Shown here: piece by piece, positions 7,524-14,367 of the stretch
Position numbering within the stretch: the stretch's first letter is position 1
How the letters are laid out: each line of letters opens with the position of its first letter
From: Nocardioides sp.
GTDB lineage: Bacteria; Actinomycetota; Actinomycetes; Propionibacteriales; Nocardioidaceae
Reading direction: 5' to 3'
Assembly: GCA_021731205.1 (NCBI GenBank)
Contig: JAKFXV010000051.1
Location: 1-25,912 of the forward strand
Length of the DNA stretch: 25,912 nt
Made by a program: the position numbers and the translations under genes
Notes under the pieces: generated by a model
What the model was told of the DNA's origin: nothing
The model's database searches: none
The model's input: the letters and a program-made list of their open reading frames with translations, nothing else

Positions 7524-8521
7524 CGCGCCTCCCATTCGGCGCGCAGGGAGGAAAGCTCGTGCAGGCGATCGCGCCATGCGGACAGATCCGGTGCGGGTGG
7601 CAGCGCCACCGTCACCGCGCGGCGTAGCACCTCGATCCCGGCCTCGGCCACGAAGTCGGTCGGCAGGTCCGCCGACCCATCCAGCCGCAGCGGCCAGAGC
7701 AGCGCGTCGGCGTACCCGGTCATCTCCCACCCCGCGGCAACGGCTTCTCGCCGGATCCGTTTCGAGAACGCGCGCAAAGCGACGCCGGTCTCGGGCGTGA
7801 CCAACCTCGCCAGGTCCTGATCTGTGCCGCGTCGAAGGATCGCGACCAGGTCGAGGGCACGATGCCTCATGGTGAGCCGATACGTGGCGTCCGCCTGCTC
7901 GATCTGGCTCCACACCTCGGCGGCGACCGCCGCGGCGACAGGCGGGAGCCCGTCGAGATCCGGCTGATCGGGCATCGTGGGAACGTGCGGCACCCCGAGC
8001 AGTTCGGTCGCACTCAGTTCGTCGATCGGATCCGGCCAGACGAACAGACGGCGGCGAGACTGCTTCACAGCTCCTTGGCGAACGAGCATCAAGTCGTAGC
8101 GCCACGTGGCCGTGGCGCCGCCTGCCTGATGCTGTTGGCTGATGGGATCGAGCACCTCTTCACGGATCCAGGCCTCGAAGTTCTCGCGTGCGGACTCGGC
8201 GAAGGCGCGTTGCAGCAGCGTCGGGAAGGTCGGCAAGACGACGATCGCGGTGTCCGCTACGGCACCCGGTTCCGTGGAGACGACCGCGCCTTCACGCGTC
8301 GTGCGCACCGTCACGCCGAGGTCGTCGATCTCTCCAGCACGTGACTGCCACCAGGATTCGGTGAGGGCGGCATTGAGCCCGGCCCGCCCAGAGGGGTGCA
8401 GCGCCTGAGGAAAGACGATACGAAGCAGCAGGTCCGCGTCCCAGGCCGGCGCTTGGACGGCCTCGAACTCCGGATCGGTCTCGGTGCCCGGTACGGAAAC
8501 CGAAGTCCCGGGGTGTGCCAC
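7520..8521 (-). CDS. Unrecognised protein coupled to sulfotransferase-like A
   Basis: I do not recognise this family. It is a soluble-looking protein of 333 residues (335 if GTG 8527 is used), with no signal peptide or membrane helix. Visible features: a Trp-rich early section (APAWDADLL, ESWWQSR), a mid-region RLFVWPDPIDELS, a Leu/Arg-rich helical section (RLTMRHRALDLVAILRRGTD) and a helical C-terminus ending LSSLRAEWEAR. It lies between the polymerase (18 bases from its stop) and sulfotransferase-like A, which it overlaps by four bases, so it probably works with one or both. The start at GTG 8521 is preferred because TAGGGT lies seven bases upstream, but the AGGG in it could equally be a weak ribosome site for either GTG. 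The function is open. Confidence 0.8.
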   Translation of the reverse strand: MAHPGTSVSVPGTETDPEFEAVQAPAWDADLLLRIVFPQALHPSGRAGLNAALTESWWQSRAGEIDDLGVTVRTTREGAVVSTEPGAVADTAIVVLPTFPTLLQRAFAESARENFEAWIREEVLDPISQQHQAGGATATWRYDLMLVRQGAVKQSRRRLFVWPDPIDELSATELLGVPHVPTMPDQPDLDGLPPVAAAVAAEVWSQIEQADATYRLTMRHRALDLVAILRRGTDQDLARLVTPETGVALRAFSKRIRREAVAAGWEMTGYADALLWPLRLDGSADLPTDFVAEAGIEVLRRAVTVALPPAPDLSAWRDRLHELSSLRAEWEAR

Positions 8522-8528
8522 ACCCACA

Positions 8529-8534
8529 ACCCTA
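8529..8534 (-). promoter_or_regulatory. Candidate -10 box or weak ribosome site before the unrecognised gene
   Basis: TAGGGT on the minus strand is seven bases before GTG 8521. It fits TANNNT, but the AGGG core also resembles a Shine-Dalgarno, so the reading is ambiguous. It sits in the short gap after the polymerase gene. Confidence 0.3.
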
Positions 8535-8539
8535 TCGAC

Positions 8540-11500
8540 TCAATCGGGGTCGAAGAACGCGTCCACAACGCGCTCGGCTGCCCGCCCGTCCTGGAGATAG
8601 TTGAACCTGTCGTGGAATGCGTCGTAGGCGGCGGCGTAGTCCCGCGACACCTTGGGCAGGTCCTGCAGGGCCTCGATCACCTGCTCAGGACGGTCGAGCA
8701 ACGGGCCGGGGGCTGAGGGAGCGAAGTCGTAGAGGAACCCGCGCACCGAGCCGGTGTACTCGGCCAGGTCGGGCACCAGGAAGAGCATCGGTCGCCTGGT
8801 CAAGGCGAAGTCGAACCGGAGCGAGGAGTAATCCAACACCGCGGCGTCGGCAGCCAGGATCAGATCGTTGATCTCCGGATAGTGGGTGACATCGATGAGC
8901 CGGGCCGAATCCACGGCCCGACCCCCCGCTTTGCCGTGGAAACGGTGCCCACGCATCAAGAAGACGAACTCTGGCCCCAGCGACTCGCTCGCGTCCTCAA
9001 GATCGATGTGTTCGACGCGTTCGGCGTTGCGATAGTTGGTTGCCAGATCGTCGCGCCAGGTGGGTGCGTACAGCACGGCCGTCTGGTCGGCTCCGATGCC
9101 CAGCAGCTTCCTGGTCCGTTCACGCGTCTGGTCGGCGTCCGCCGCCAACAGGTCGTCGTCGCGTGGATACCCGGCGCTGTGGATCGCACCGGAGTAGCGG
9201 TACTCGCGGCGATAGTGCTCGTCCATCTCCGGGGTGGGGGTGAGGATGAGATCCCAGTCCTCGGCCGTTCGCGCGAGCTCGGCATCGATCCGACGCGGCG
9301 TGAACTGCTTCGCCGTCCACAGCCGGATGCCCATGGACTTGGCCGGATAGCCGTGGAAGGTCTGCAAGAACTTCTGCCCGGGACGAGGCGAGAACCAACG
9401 ATCGAAGTCGATGTTGTTGACCAGATAGCGACTCGTCGCCAGCGCGTCGTACCAGGCCGAGGTGTTGAGCACGACCGGAACGGCGCCCTCGGGCACCCAG
9501 CACGAGCGGTCGTAGACGCCCCAGAACAAAGTCCATTCCGGGAATCGTCGGCGCAGTTCGCGATGGATCGCGACCTGACTGTCCGTGGCCGAAGCACCGA
9601 CGTACGACTGGAGATAGACCTGATGGTCGTTGATCGCGCGATCCGCGCCGAGACCAACCTGCAGGCGCCGCTGATAGTAGGGGCTGCGCTCCTCGGCAGG
9701 AACCGGGCGAGCCAGGTAGAGGCCGGCCTCGATCCCCCTTCGGAACAAACGCCAAGAGTAGACATCGGTGTCGACCACGTCGAGCATCGTGGAAAGCAAC
9801 TCGGGCGACAGTTGGACAGAGCCCGTCCGCGCACCACACGTGAGTTCGAACGCGTAGCGCCCACTCGGTATCGGCATCGAGCCACGGCCCCACTCGTCGG
9901 CCTCGAGGTCGGCTTCCCAGCTGGAACGCCCATCGCCGGCTTCGGCCAGTTCGCCCAGGGTCAGGGTCTGCTGCGGACCCCGGAGCCGCAGCTCGTGGGT
10001 CCGCGGTCGCTGCCCGAGGAACCGGCCCTGGACAACCAGTCGCGGTGGGGTCCCCGGGTGAACCGTGATCTGTTCCAGTTGGAGTGTGCGTCCCGGGGCA
10101 GCGGGTCGGGTGCCCCCGCGCTTGCCGGTGCCGCCTCGCGGTGAGGAAACCAGCACAGCCACCGCGTCGGGGTGCGGGTTCAGGGATACGTGTGTGTCTC
10201 CGGTCTCGACCGCCGGGAACTGCGCGGTGCCGAGCAGACCTGCAATGCCCCGCTCGTCGCGCCTGGTGATCCCCGACGTGCGGCTGAGCGCGCCCAGAGT
10301 GAGTGCGACCTCGAACCGCCAGGTTCGTTCGTGCTCGCCATGGATCGGCAGATCCCGGACCGGCAGGGTGAGAGTCAGCAACCCGTCGCCGTAGTCCTGA
10401 TAGCGATGTTCTGCGAAGTGGTTGACCGCAGACGTCCAACCCAGCGCGGCCGGCACCTGCACCCGTTCACCGGTGGTGACATCGACCATGACGACATCGA
10501 CGCTTGCGCCATCCCTGCCGCCCTCGGCGAACGAGACGAAGTCCACCCAGGTGAACAAGGTGATCTCCAGGGTGTCGTCCGGGAGCCGGCGCACGTTGCG
10601 AAGCACTACCTCGAGAGCCGTCTCTGCCGGCGACATCAGGTAGGTGTCGTCCGGCACGTCCCATTCGGGATCCCGAAAACCCGGCAGCCGCGCGTAGACG
10701 CGCCCATCCTCGACCAGAGTCGCCTTGTTCCCCTGCTCGAACCAGCGAGCGACAACCAGGTCGGCCAATCGCCCTTGCTGGTCGTCAGCGAGCAACCACA
10801 CCTTCACCCGAGACTCGGCCCGGATGCGATCCGCGGCGGCGGGAGCCAACTCGAGCAGCGCGCGAACGTAGCCGCGCAATTGCGACCAGTGCGCCGCTCC
10901 GGCGACTTCGACCCGGTCCAAGAACCCCTGAAGTTCGCCATCCAGGACAGACGCGACCCAGTGGTCGATCACGTCGTCGGTGCCGACGGCCCGCACGGCG
11001 GCCAACGTGGCCTCCTGCTCGCCCAGCCAGGGGGTCAGATCTTCGAGGGGGTCGACCAGCGCCCCCACCGGCACGCCCACCGCACGATTCATATCGCGAT
11101 AGGCGACCACATCGACCACATCGAAGGTCTTGGCTGCCATCGTGGCGCGCAGCACGCGCTCTGCCTGCGTCACCTCGCTGCCCAGCCACGCCTCCTGACC
11201 GGCCAACCAGAACGTCGTACGGAACATCCGGTTCTCGAGTCCCAGGTTGGTGACGACGGCAGGGCAATCGCTGATCGACAGATTGCGTCCCGACACCCCG
11301 ACCAACGGTTCTCGGATCTCGCGCACCTTCCGGCCCAGGGTGACCACGGATCGACGGTGCCCGACGGCCAGGTCCGCACCCGACTCTGCGAGCGACTGCG
11401 CCAAGGCCGCGACGCCTCGCGGTGGCAACTGGTCCTCGCCCTTGACGAACTGGACGAACTCGCCTCGGGCGGCCGAAGCTCCCGTTGCCTGAGCACCTGT

Positions 11501-11851
11501 TCGGTCGCGAGCTGCGGTGGACAGCAGTCGCACCCGGACATCGGCCGACGCGTGTCGCCGCACGAGGGGTCGTACGTCCACCGCCGGTCCCCACAACGAG
11601 ACGACGATGTCGACCTGGGCATGCGACTGGGTGCGGATGGAGTCGAGACAAGCGTCGAGGAAACGCGCGTCGGCATCGCTGGCGGTCACCACGATGCTCA
11701 CCAGTCGCGGAGCCGAGGCTCCTCGCGGTTCACGATTGCGCAACCGGCGCAGTCCACGACGCAACGGTTGAGGCAGTGCCTGGTCGACCCTGGCCAGCCT
11801 TGCTTCGAGCCGACCCACCAACCCAACAACCCTGCTTTCAGCGACTGGCAC
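8540..11851 (-). CDS. GT2-like / TagF-like polyol-phosphate polymerase fusion
   Basis: A 1103-residue protein predicted to polymerise a polyol phosphate, probably ribitol phosphate, on the cytoplasmic face of the membrane. Residues about 50-250 resemble a GT2 glycosyltransferase, but the usual acidic nucleotide site is degenerate: SLWGPAVD where DDGSxD is expected, and FVKGEDQLP (135-143) where the DxD would be. Residues about 330-650 form a linker with beta-rich segments. The C-terminal 380 residues are a TagF/CDP-glycerol glycerophosphotransferase domain: FLQTFHGYPAKSMG (828-841, catalytic His region), YAPTWRDD (928-935), RGHRF (967-971), DYSS (1007-1010) and RGFLYDF. TagF family members use CDP-glycerol or CDP-ribitol; the CDP-ribitol synthase next door favours ribitol. 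No membrane helix is visible, and basic N-terminal helices may bind lipid. The start is GTG. Confidence 0.88.
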   Translation of the reverse strand: MPVAESRVVGLVGRLEARLARVDQALPQPLRRGLRRLRNREPRGASAPRLVSIVVTASDADARFLDACLDSIRTQSHAQVDIVVSLWGPAVDVRPLVRRHASADVRVRLLSTAARDRTGAQATGASAARGEFVQFVKGEDQLPPRGVAALAQSLAESGADLAVGHRRSVVTLGRKVREIREPLVGVSGRNLSISDCPAVVTNLGLENRMFRTTFWLAGQEAWLGSEVTQAERVLRATMAAKTFDVVDVVAYRDMNRAVGVPVGALVDPLEDLTPWLGEQEATLAAVRAVGTDDVIDHWVASVLDGELQGFLDRVEVAGAAHWSQLRGYVRALLELAPAAADRIRAESRVKVWLLADDQQGRLADLVVARWFEQGNKATLVEDGRVYARLPGFRDPEWDVPDDTYLMSPAETALEVVLRNVRRLPDDTLEITLFTWVDFVSFAEGGRDGASVDVVMVDVTTGERVQVPAALGWTSAVNHFAEHRYQDYGDGLLTLTLPVRDLPIHGEHERTWRFEVALTLGALSRTSGITRRDERGIAGLLGTAQFPAVETGDTHVSLNPHPDAVAVLVSSPRGGTGKRGGTRPAAPGRTLQLEQITVHPGTPPRLVVQGRFLGQRPRTHELRLRGPQQTLTLGELAEAGDGRSSWEADLEADEWGRGSMPIPSGRYAFELTCGARTGSVQLSPELLSTMLDVVDTDVYSWRLFRRGIEAGLYLARPVPAEERSPYYQRRLQVGLGADRAINDHQVYLQSYVGASATDSQVAIHRELRRRFPEWTLFWGVYDRSCWVPEGAVPVVLNTSAWYDALATSRYLVNNIDFDRWFSPRPGQKFLQTFHGYPAKSMGIRLWTAKQFTPRRIDAELARTAEDWDLILTPTPEMDEHYRREYRYSGAIHSAGYPRDDDLLAADADQTRERTRKLLGIGADQTAVLYAPTWRDDLATNYRNAERVEHIDLEDASESLGPEFVFLMRGHRFHGKAGGRAVDSARLIDVTHYPEINDLILAADAAVLDYSSLRFDFALTRRPMLFLVPDLAEYTGSVRGFLYDFAPSAPGPLLDRPEQVIEALQDLPKVSRDYAAAYDAFHDRFNYLQDGRAAERVVDAFFDPD

Positions 11852-11859
11852 AGGCGGGC

Positions 11860-11865
11860 AGTCTA
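11860..11865 (-). promoter_or_regulatory. Candidate -10 box for the polymerase gene
   Basis: TAGACT on the minus strand ends eight bases before GTG 11851, with no Shine-Dalgarno between, suggesting a leaderless start. The box overlaps one arm of the inverted repeat at 11862-11887. No -35 match is evident. Confidence 0.4.
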
Positions 11866-11887
11866 CCGGTCGGCTGTGCCCGGTAGA
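11862..11887. promoter_or_regulatory. 8-bp inverted repeat upstream of the polymerase gene
   Basis: TCTACCGG (11862-11869) and CCGGTAGA (11880-11887) are perfectly complementary arms around a 10-base spacer, in the 51-base gap between the transporter lipoprotein stop and the polymerase start. One arm covers the putative -10 box. It could be a repressor operator or, as RNA, a hairpin ending the transporter transcript. There is no T-run, which weakens the terminator reading. Confidence 0.4.
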
Positions 11888-11902
11888 GGACCTCTCGCAG
11901 CG

Positions 11903-12835
11903 TTAGAGCAAGCCCTCGGAGGTAAGGAAGTCGCGAGCCACGTCGGCCGGTTGCGCCCTGTCGACCGAAACCAAGCCATTGAGTTCGGTGAGCTTCTCTG
12001 TGTTGAGTGCGGCCATCAGCGCGTTGAGCAGATCGCCCACCTCGGGATTGGCGTCCAAGAACTCTTGGCTCACGGCCGGCACGAGGTTCTGCGCCGGCTG
12101 GATGGCCTGGTCGTCTGCCAACAGCAACAGCCCCTGGGCGGCGAGTGTGCCGTCCGTGGTGCTGGTCAGACCCAACTGTGCTTCATCCTTCAAGACCGCC
12201 TGATAGGTCTGCTCGCTTGCGAAACCCAGCGGGAGAATCTCGGTGATGTCGATGCCATAGGTCTGGCTCAAACCGCCCTCACAATCCGGGCGACCTTCGC
12301 AGTCGGGCGCCGCCGCCAAGACCACGGACTTGCCCGCGAGGTCGGACAAGGTGGCGACCCCCTCCGCGTCGGCGTACGCCTGCGAAACGAAGAAGGCATT
12401 CGTGTCGGTGGCCGCAGAAGGCTCCAGCATCACGATGCCGGCATCGTCGAGCAGCGACTGCGCGTTCGCGAGCGACTCCGCCGCGTCACTGGTGGTCAAC
12501 GATGGAGCATCGGCTCCGTTGACAGTGGTGTTCAAGAAGTTGACGATGCCGCCGACGTACTCGGGCACCACATCGACGTCACCGGGGAAAGTCTGCATAT
12601 AGACGTCGCGCGTGTCGACGAGTTTGACCTCCGGCTCGTAGCCCGCGTCGGCCAGGAGTTGTTCGTACATGCTGGCGACCAGGACAGCCTCCGGGAAGGC
12701 CTGGCCGGAAATGCGCACTGCCCCCTTGTCGGTGGGCGTTTCACCGGTGTCGGCGACCTCGTCGCTCGCGCAGGCCGTCGCTAGGAGCAGCGTCGCCACC
12801 GCCAGCGCGCCACTGATCATCGGTCGTGTCCGCAT
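11903..12835 (-). CDS. Glycine betaine/choline-type ABC transporter substrate-binding lipoprotein
   Basis: A 310-residue extracytoplasmic binding protein of the OpuBC/OpuCC/OsmF/ProX family, which binds quaternary-ammonium compatible solutes. The N-terminus has RTRP then a hydrophobic run ending LLATAC, giving Cys22 as the likely lipidated residue (alanine at -3 is a slightly non-standard lipobox). Family signatures seen are GDVDVVPEYVGG (solute-site region) and CEGRPDCEGGLSQTYGI. The start is secure: ATG 12835 has a strong GGGAGGT four bases upstream. A longer in-frame extension upstream would run into the permease region and is rejected. It is the last gene of a permease-permease-lipoprotein run, separated by 113 bases holding an 18-bp palindrome. 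The exact ligand (betaine, choline, carnitine or other) cannot be assigned without the aromatic-box alignment. Confidence 0.92.
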   Translation of the reverse strand: MRTRPMISGALAVATLLLATACASDEVADTGETPTDKGAVRISGQAFPEAVLVASMYEQLLADAGYEPEVKLVDTRDVYMQTFPGDVDVVPEYVGGIVNFLNTTVNGADAPSLTTSDAAESLANAQSLLDDAGIVMLEPSAATDTNAFFVSQAYADAEGVATLSDLAGKSVVLAAAPDCEGRPDCEGGLSQTYGIDITEILPLGFASEQTYQAVLKDEAQLGLTSTTDGTLAAQGLLLLADDQAIQPAQNLVPAVSQEFLDANPEVGDLLNALMAALNTEKLTELNGLVSVDRAQPADVARDFLTSEGLL

Positions 12836-12948
12836 GTCTACCTCCCGTGGTGACACCCGGGTGTCACGCGTTCGAGTCGTCTGGAAGAACCTTCCCCCAC
12901 CCAACACTGCCGGGGTCTGTTCCGAGCGGGAGGAACCAGAGAGTGAGA
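12836..12948. other. 113-base gap between permease and binding-protein genes
   Basis: This is the largest gene-free stretch. From the permease side it holds a short hairpin (GGAAG-AAC-CTTCC, 12883-12895), the 18-bp perfect palindrome at 12850-12867 and the strong ribosome site of the lipoprotein gene. No convincing -10/-35 pair was found. It may hold an internal promoter or an mRNA-processing site that raises binding-protein output over the permeases, as is common in ABC operons. Confidence 0.5.
12850..12867. promoter_or_regulatory. Perfect 18-bp palindrome before the binding-protein gene
   Basis: GTGACACCCGGGTGTCAC is fully self-complementary and sits 14 bases upstream of the ATG at 12835, next to the GGGAGGT ribosome site. 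It may be an operator for a solute- or osmolarity-responsive regulator, or an RNA hairpin that protects the lipoprotein mRNA. There is no T-run, so it is a poor intrinsic terminator. Confidence 0.5.
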
Positions 12949-13665
12949 TTACGGTTTGGCTACGGCTGGTGCCACGGTCTGGGGCGTGCGTGACGTCGCG
13001 CGCGCCAACGCATACGCCGATCCGATCTCGAGTACCAGCGCCACGGCGGCGACCACCACGGCGCCGGCCACGCCCTTGGGGTAGTTCGAACGGTAGAACC
13101 CGTCCGTGATCACGCGTCCCAGGCCGGGCCCCGCGACCATGGCCGCAATCGTTGCGGTAGCCCACACCTGTACGAGCGCCAGTCGGACGCCGGTTCCGAC
13201 CAACGGCAGCGCGAGCGGAAGTTCCAGGCGCCAGAACCGCTGCCAGGGCGTCATGCCCATGCCCGCTGCCGCCTCCTGCAACTCTCCCGGAACCTCACGG
13301 ATGGCGACGTACGCATTGGTGATGATCGGGGGCAGGGCGAACAAGGTCAGGGCGATCAGGGTCGAAAGGCCCGCGCGACCGTAGGGACCCAGCGTCGCCG
13401 TCCCGGGCCAATCCGCGGTGACAAACAGCCCGAGCAGGGCGAAGGTCGGCACCGCGCGCCCGACGTTGCTGATGTTGATGGCCAAGAAGCCACCCCGGCC
13501 TACATGCCCGAGCCACAGTGCCAGCGGAAGCCCGATCACCAGGGCTGCCAGGAGCGCGGTCACCGTGATCAGAAGTTGTTGCCCCAGCAACCGCAGCATG
13601 CCGTCGTCGCCGGACCAATGCGCAGCATCGGCCAGATAGCGCCAGGTCTCGAGAGCGATCTGCAT
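12949..13665 (-). CDS. Quaternary-amine ABC transporter permease (OpuCD/OpuCB type)
   Basis: A 238-residue inner-membrane permease with about five or six hydrophobic segments, the first at LLITVTALLAALVIGLPLALWLG. It carries the EAA loop that docks the ATPase: EVPGELQEAAAGMGMTPWQRFWRLELPLALP. Other hallmarks of the osmoprotectant family are NVGRAVPTFALLGL and MVAGPGLGRVITDG. ATG 13665 overlaps the upstream permease stop by one base (TGATG), implying coupled translation. The longer reading starting at 14235 is only a frame extension through the other permease. It likely forms a heterodimer with the neighbouring permease. Confidence 0.92.
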   Translation of the reverse strand: MQIALETWRYLADAAHWSGDDGMLRLLGQQLLITVTALLAALVIGLPLALWLGHVGRGGFLAINISNVGRAVPTFALLGLFVTADWPGTATLGPYGRAGLSTLIALTLFALPPIITNAYVAIREVPGELQEAAAGMGMTPWQRFWRLELPLALPLVGTGVRLALVQVWATATIAAMVAGPGLGRVITDGFYRSNYPKGVAGAVVVAAVALVLEIGSAYALARATSRTPQTVAPAVAKP

Positions 13666-14339
13666 CACGCCACCCGCGCCCACGGGGTGAGCAGTCGCTG
13701 GAGGATCACCAGCAGAAGGTCCAAGACCACGGCCAACACCACGCAGAGCACAGCTGCGGTGAACAACTCCGCTCGAAAGTTGTTGTCGACGCCGTCCTTG
13801 ATGAGATTGCCGAGCCCGCCGTACGACACGAGCGTGCCCACTGTCGTCAACGCCACGGTGGACACCATGGCGACCCGCAGCCCCGCAAAGATCACGGGGA
13901 GCGCCAGCGGCAGTTCGACGCTGGCCAGCAGGCGTCCGGATCCGAACCCCATCCCCCGCGCGGACTCCCGCACGTCCTCGGGAACCGAACGTAGCCCGGT
14001 CAACAGCGCGTTCACCAAGATCGTGAGGGCGTAGCCGGCCAGGCCGATGATCACGGTCCACGGGGTCAGTCCCGTGAACGGCACGAGGAGCGGAAACAGG
14101 GCAAGTGAGGGAATCGTGTACAGCCAGGTGGAAACGCCCAGCATGGCGGTCTCGGCGCGCGGTCGCCCGCGCGCCAGTAGGGCGGCGGGTAGGGCCAGCA
14201 ACAGTCCCAGCCCCACGGAGGCGAGGGTGATCCACACGTGCTCGATCGTGGCTTCCACGACTTCGGGAGCCCGATCACGGAGGTAGTCGGCGCACACCCA
14301 GTCGTTGACCAATCGGCTATAGCAACTGGGCCCGGCCAT
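13665..14339 (-). CDS. Quaternary-amine ABC transporter permease (OpuCB type), partner subunit
   Basis: A 224-residue permease and the partner of the next gene. It starts with a short polar lead, then hydrophobic segments (VWITLASVGLGLLLALPAALLA, WLYTIPSLALFPLLVPF, and others) and an EAA loop (SVPEDVRESARGMGFGSGRLLASVELPLALP). VALTTVGTLVSYGGLGNLIKDG matches the osmoprotectant permease family. I choose ATG 14339; ATG 14369 or GTG 14363 are possible, the latter with TAGCGT eight bases upstream, and would nearly abut the divergent ATPase start. With the 14339 start the two divergent genes are only 28 bases apart, so their promoters must overlap coding or start sequence. Confidence 0.9.
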   Translation of the reverse strand: MAGPSCYSRLVNDWVCADYLRDRAPEVVEATIEHVWITLASVGLGLLLALPAALLARGRPRAETAMLGVSTWLYTIPSLALFPLLVPFTGLTPWTVIIGLAGYALTILVNALLTGLRSVPEDVRESARGMGFGSGRLLASVELPLALPVIFAGLRVAMVSTVALTTVGTLVSYGGLGNLIKDGVDNNFRAELFTAAVLCVVLAVVLDLLLVILQRLLTPWARVA

Positions 14340-14354
14340 TGAATCCGACGTGGG

Positions 14355-14360
14355 TAGGCT
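14355..14360 (+). promoter_or_regulatory. Candidate -10 box for the ABC transporter ATPase gene
   Basis: TAGGCT, identical to the box before the DUF2520 gene, ends seven bases before ATG 14368. It suggests a leaderless transcript from the very short divergent gap. No -35 consensus is visible at normal spacing. Confidence 0.4.
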
Positions 14361-14367
14361 CACGGTC

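Noticed and set aside
7524..8105. N-terminal extension of sulfotransferase-like A to 611 residues
   Set aside because: The added 194 residues are an Arg-rich shadow of the overlapping gene, and a GTG with a four-base overlap gives a normal start.
10172..12784. 870-residue plus-strand open frame opposite the polymerase and binding-protein genes
   Set aside because: It covers two genes with clear homology and reads as a low-complexity Arg/Gly/His-rich shadow without motifs.
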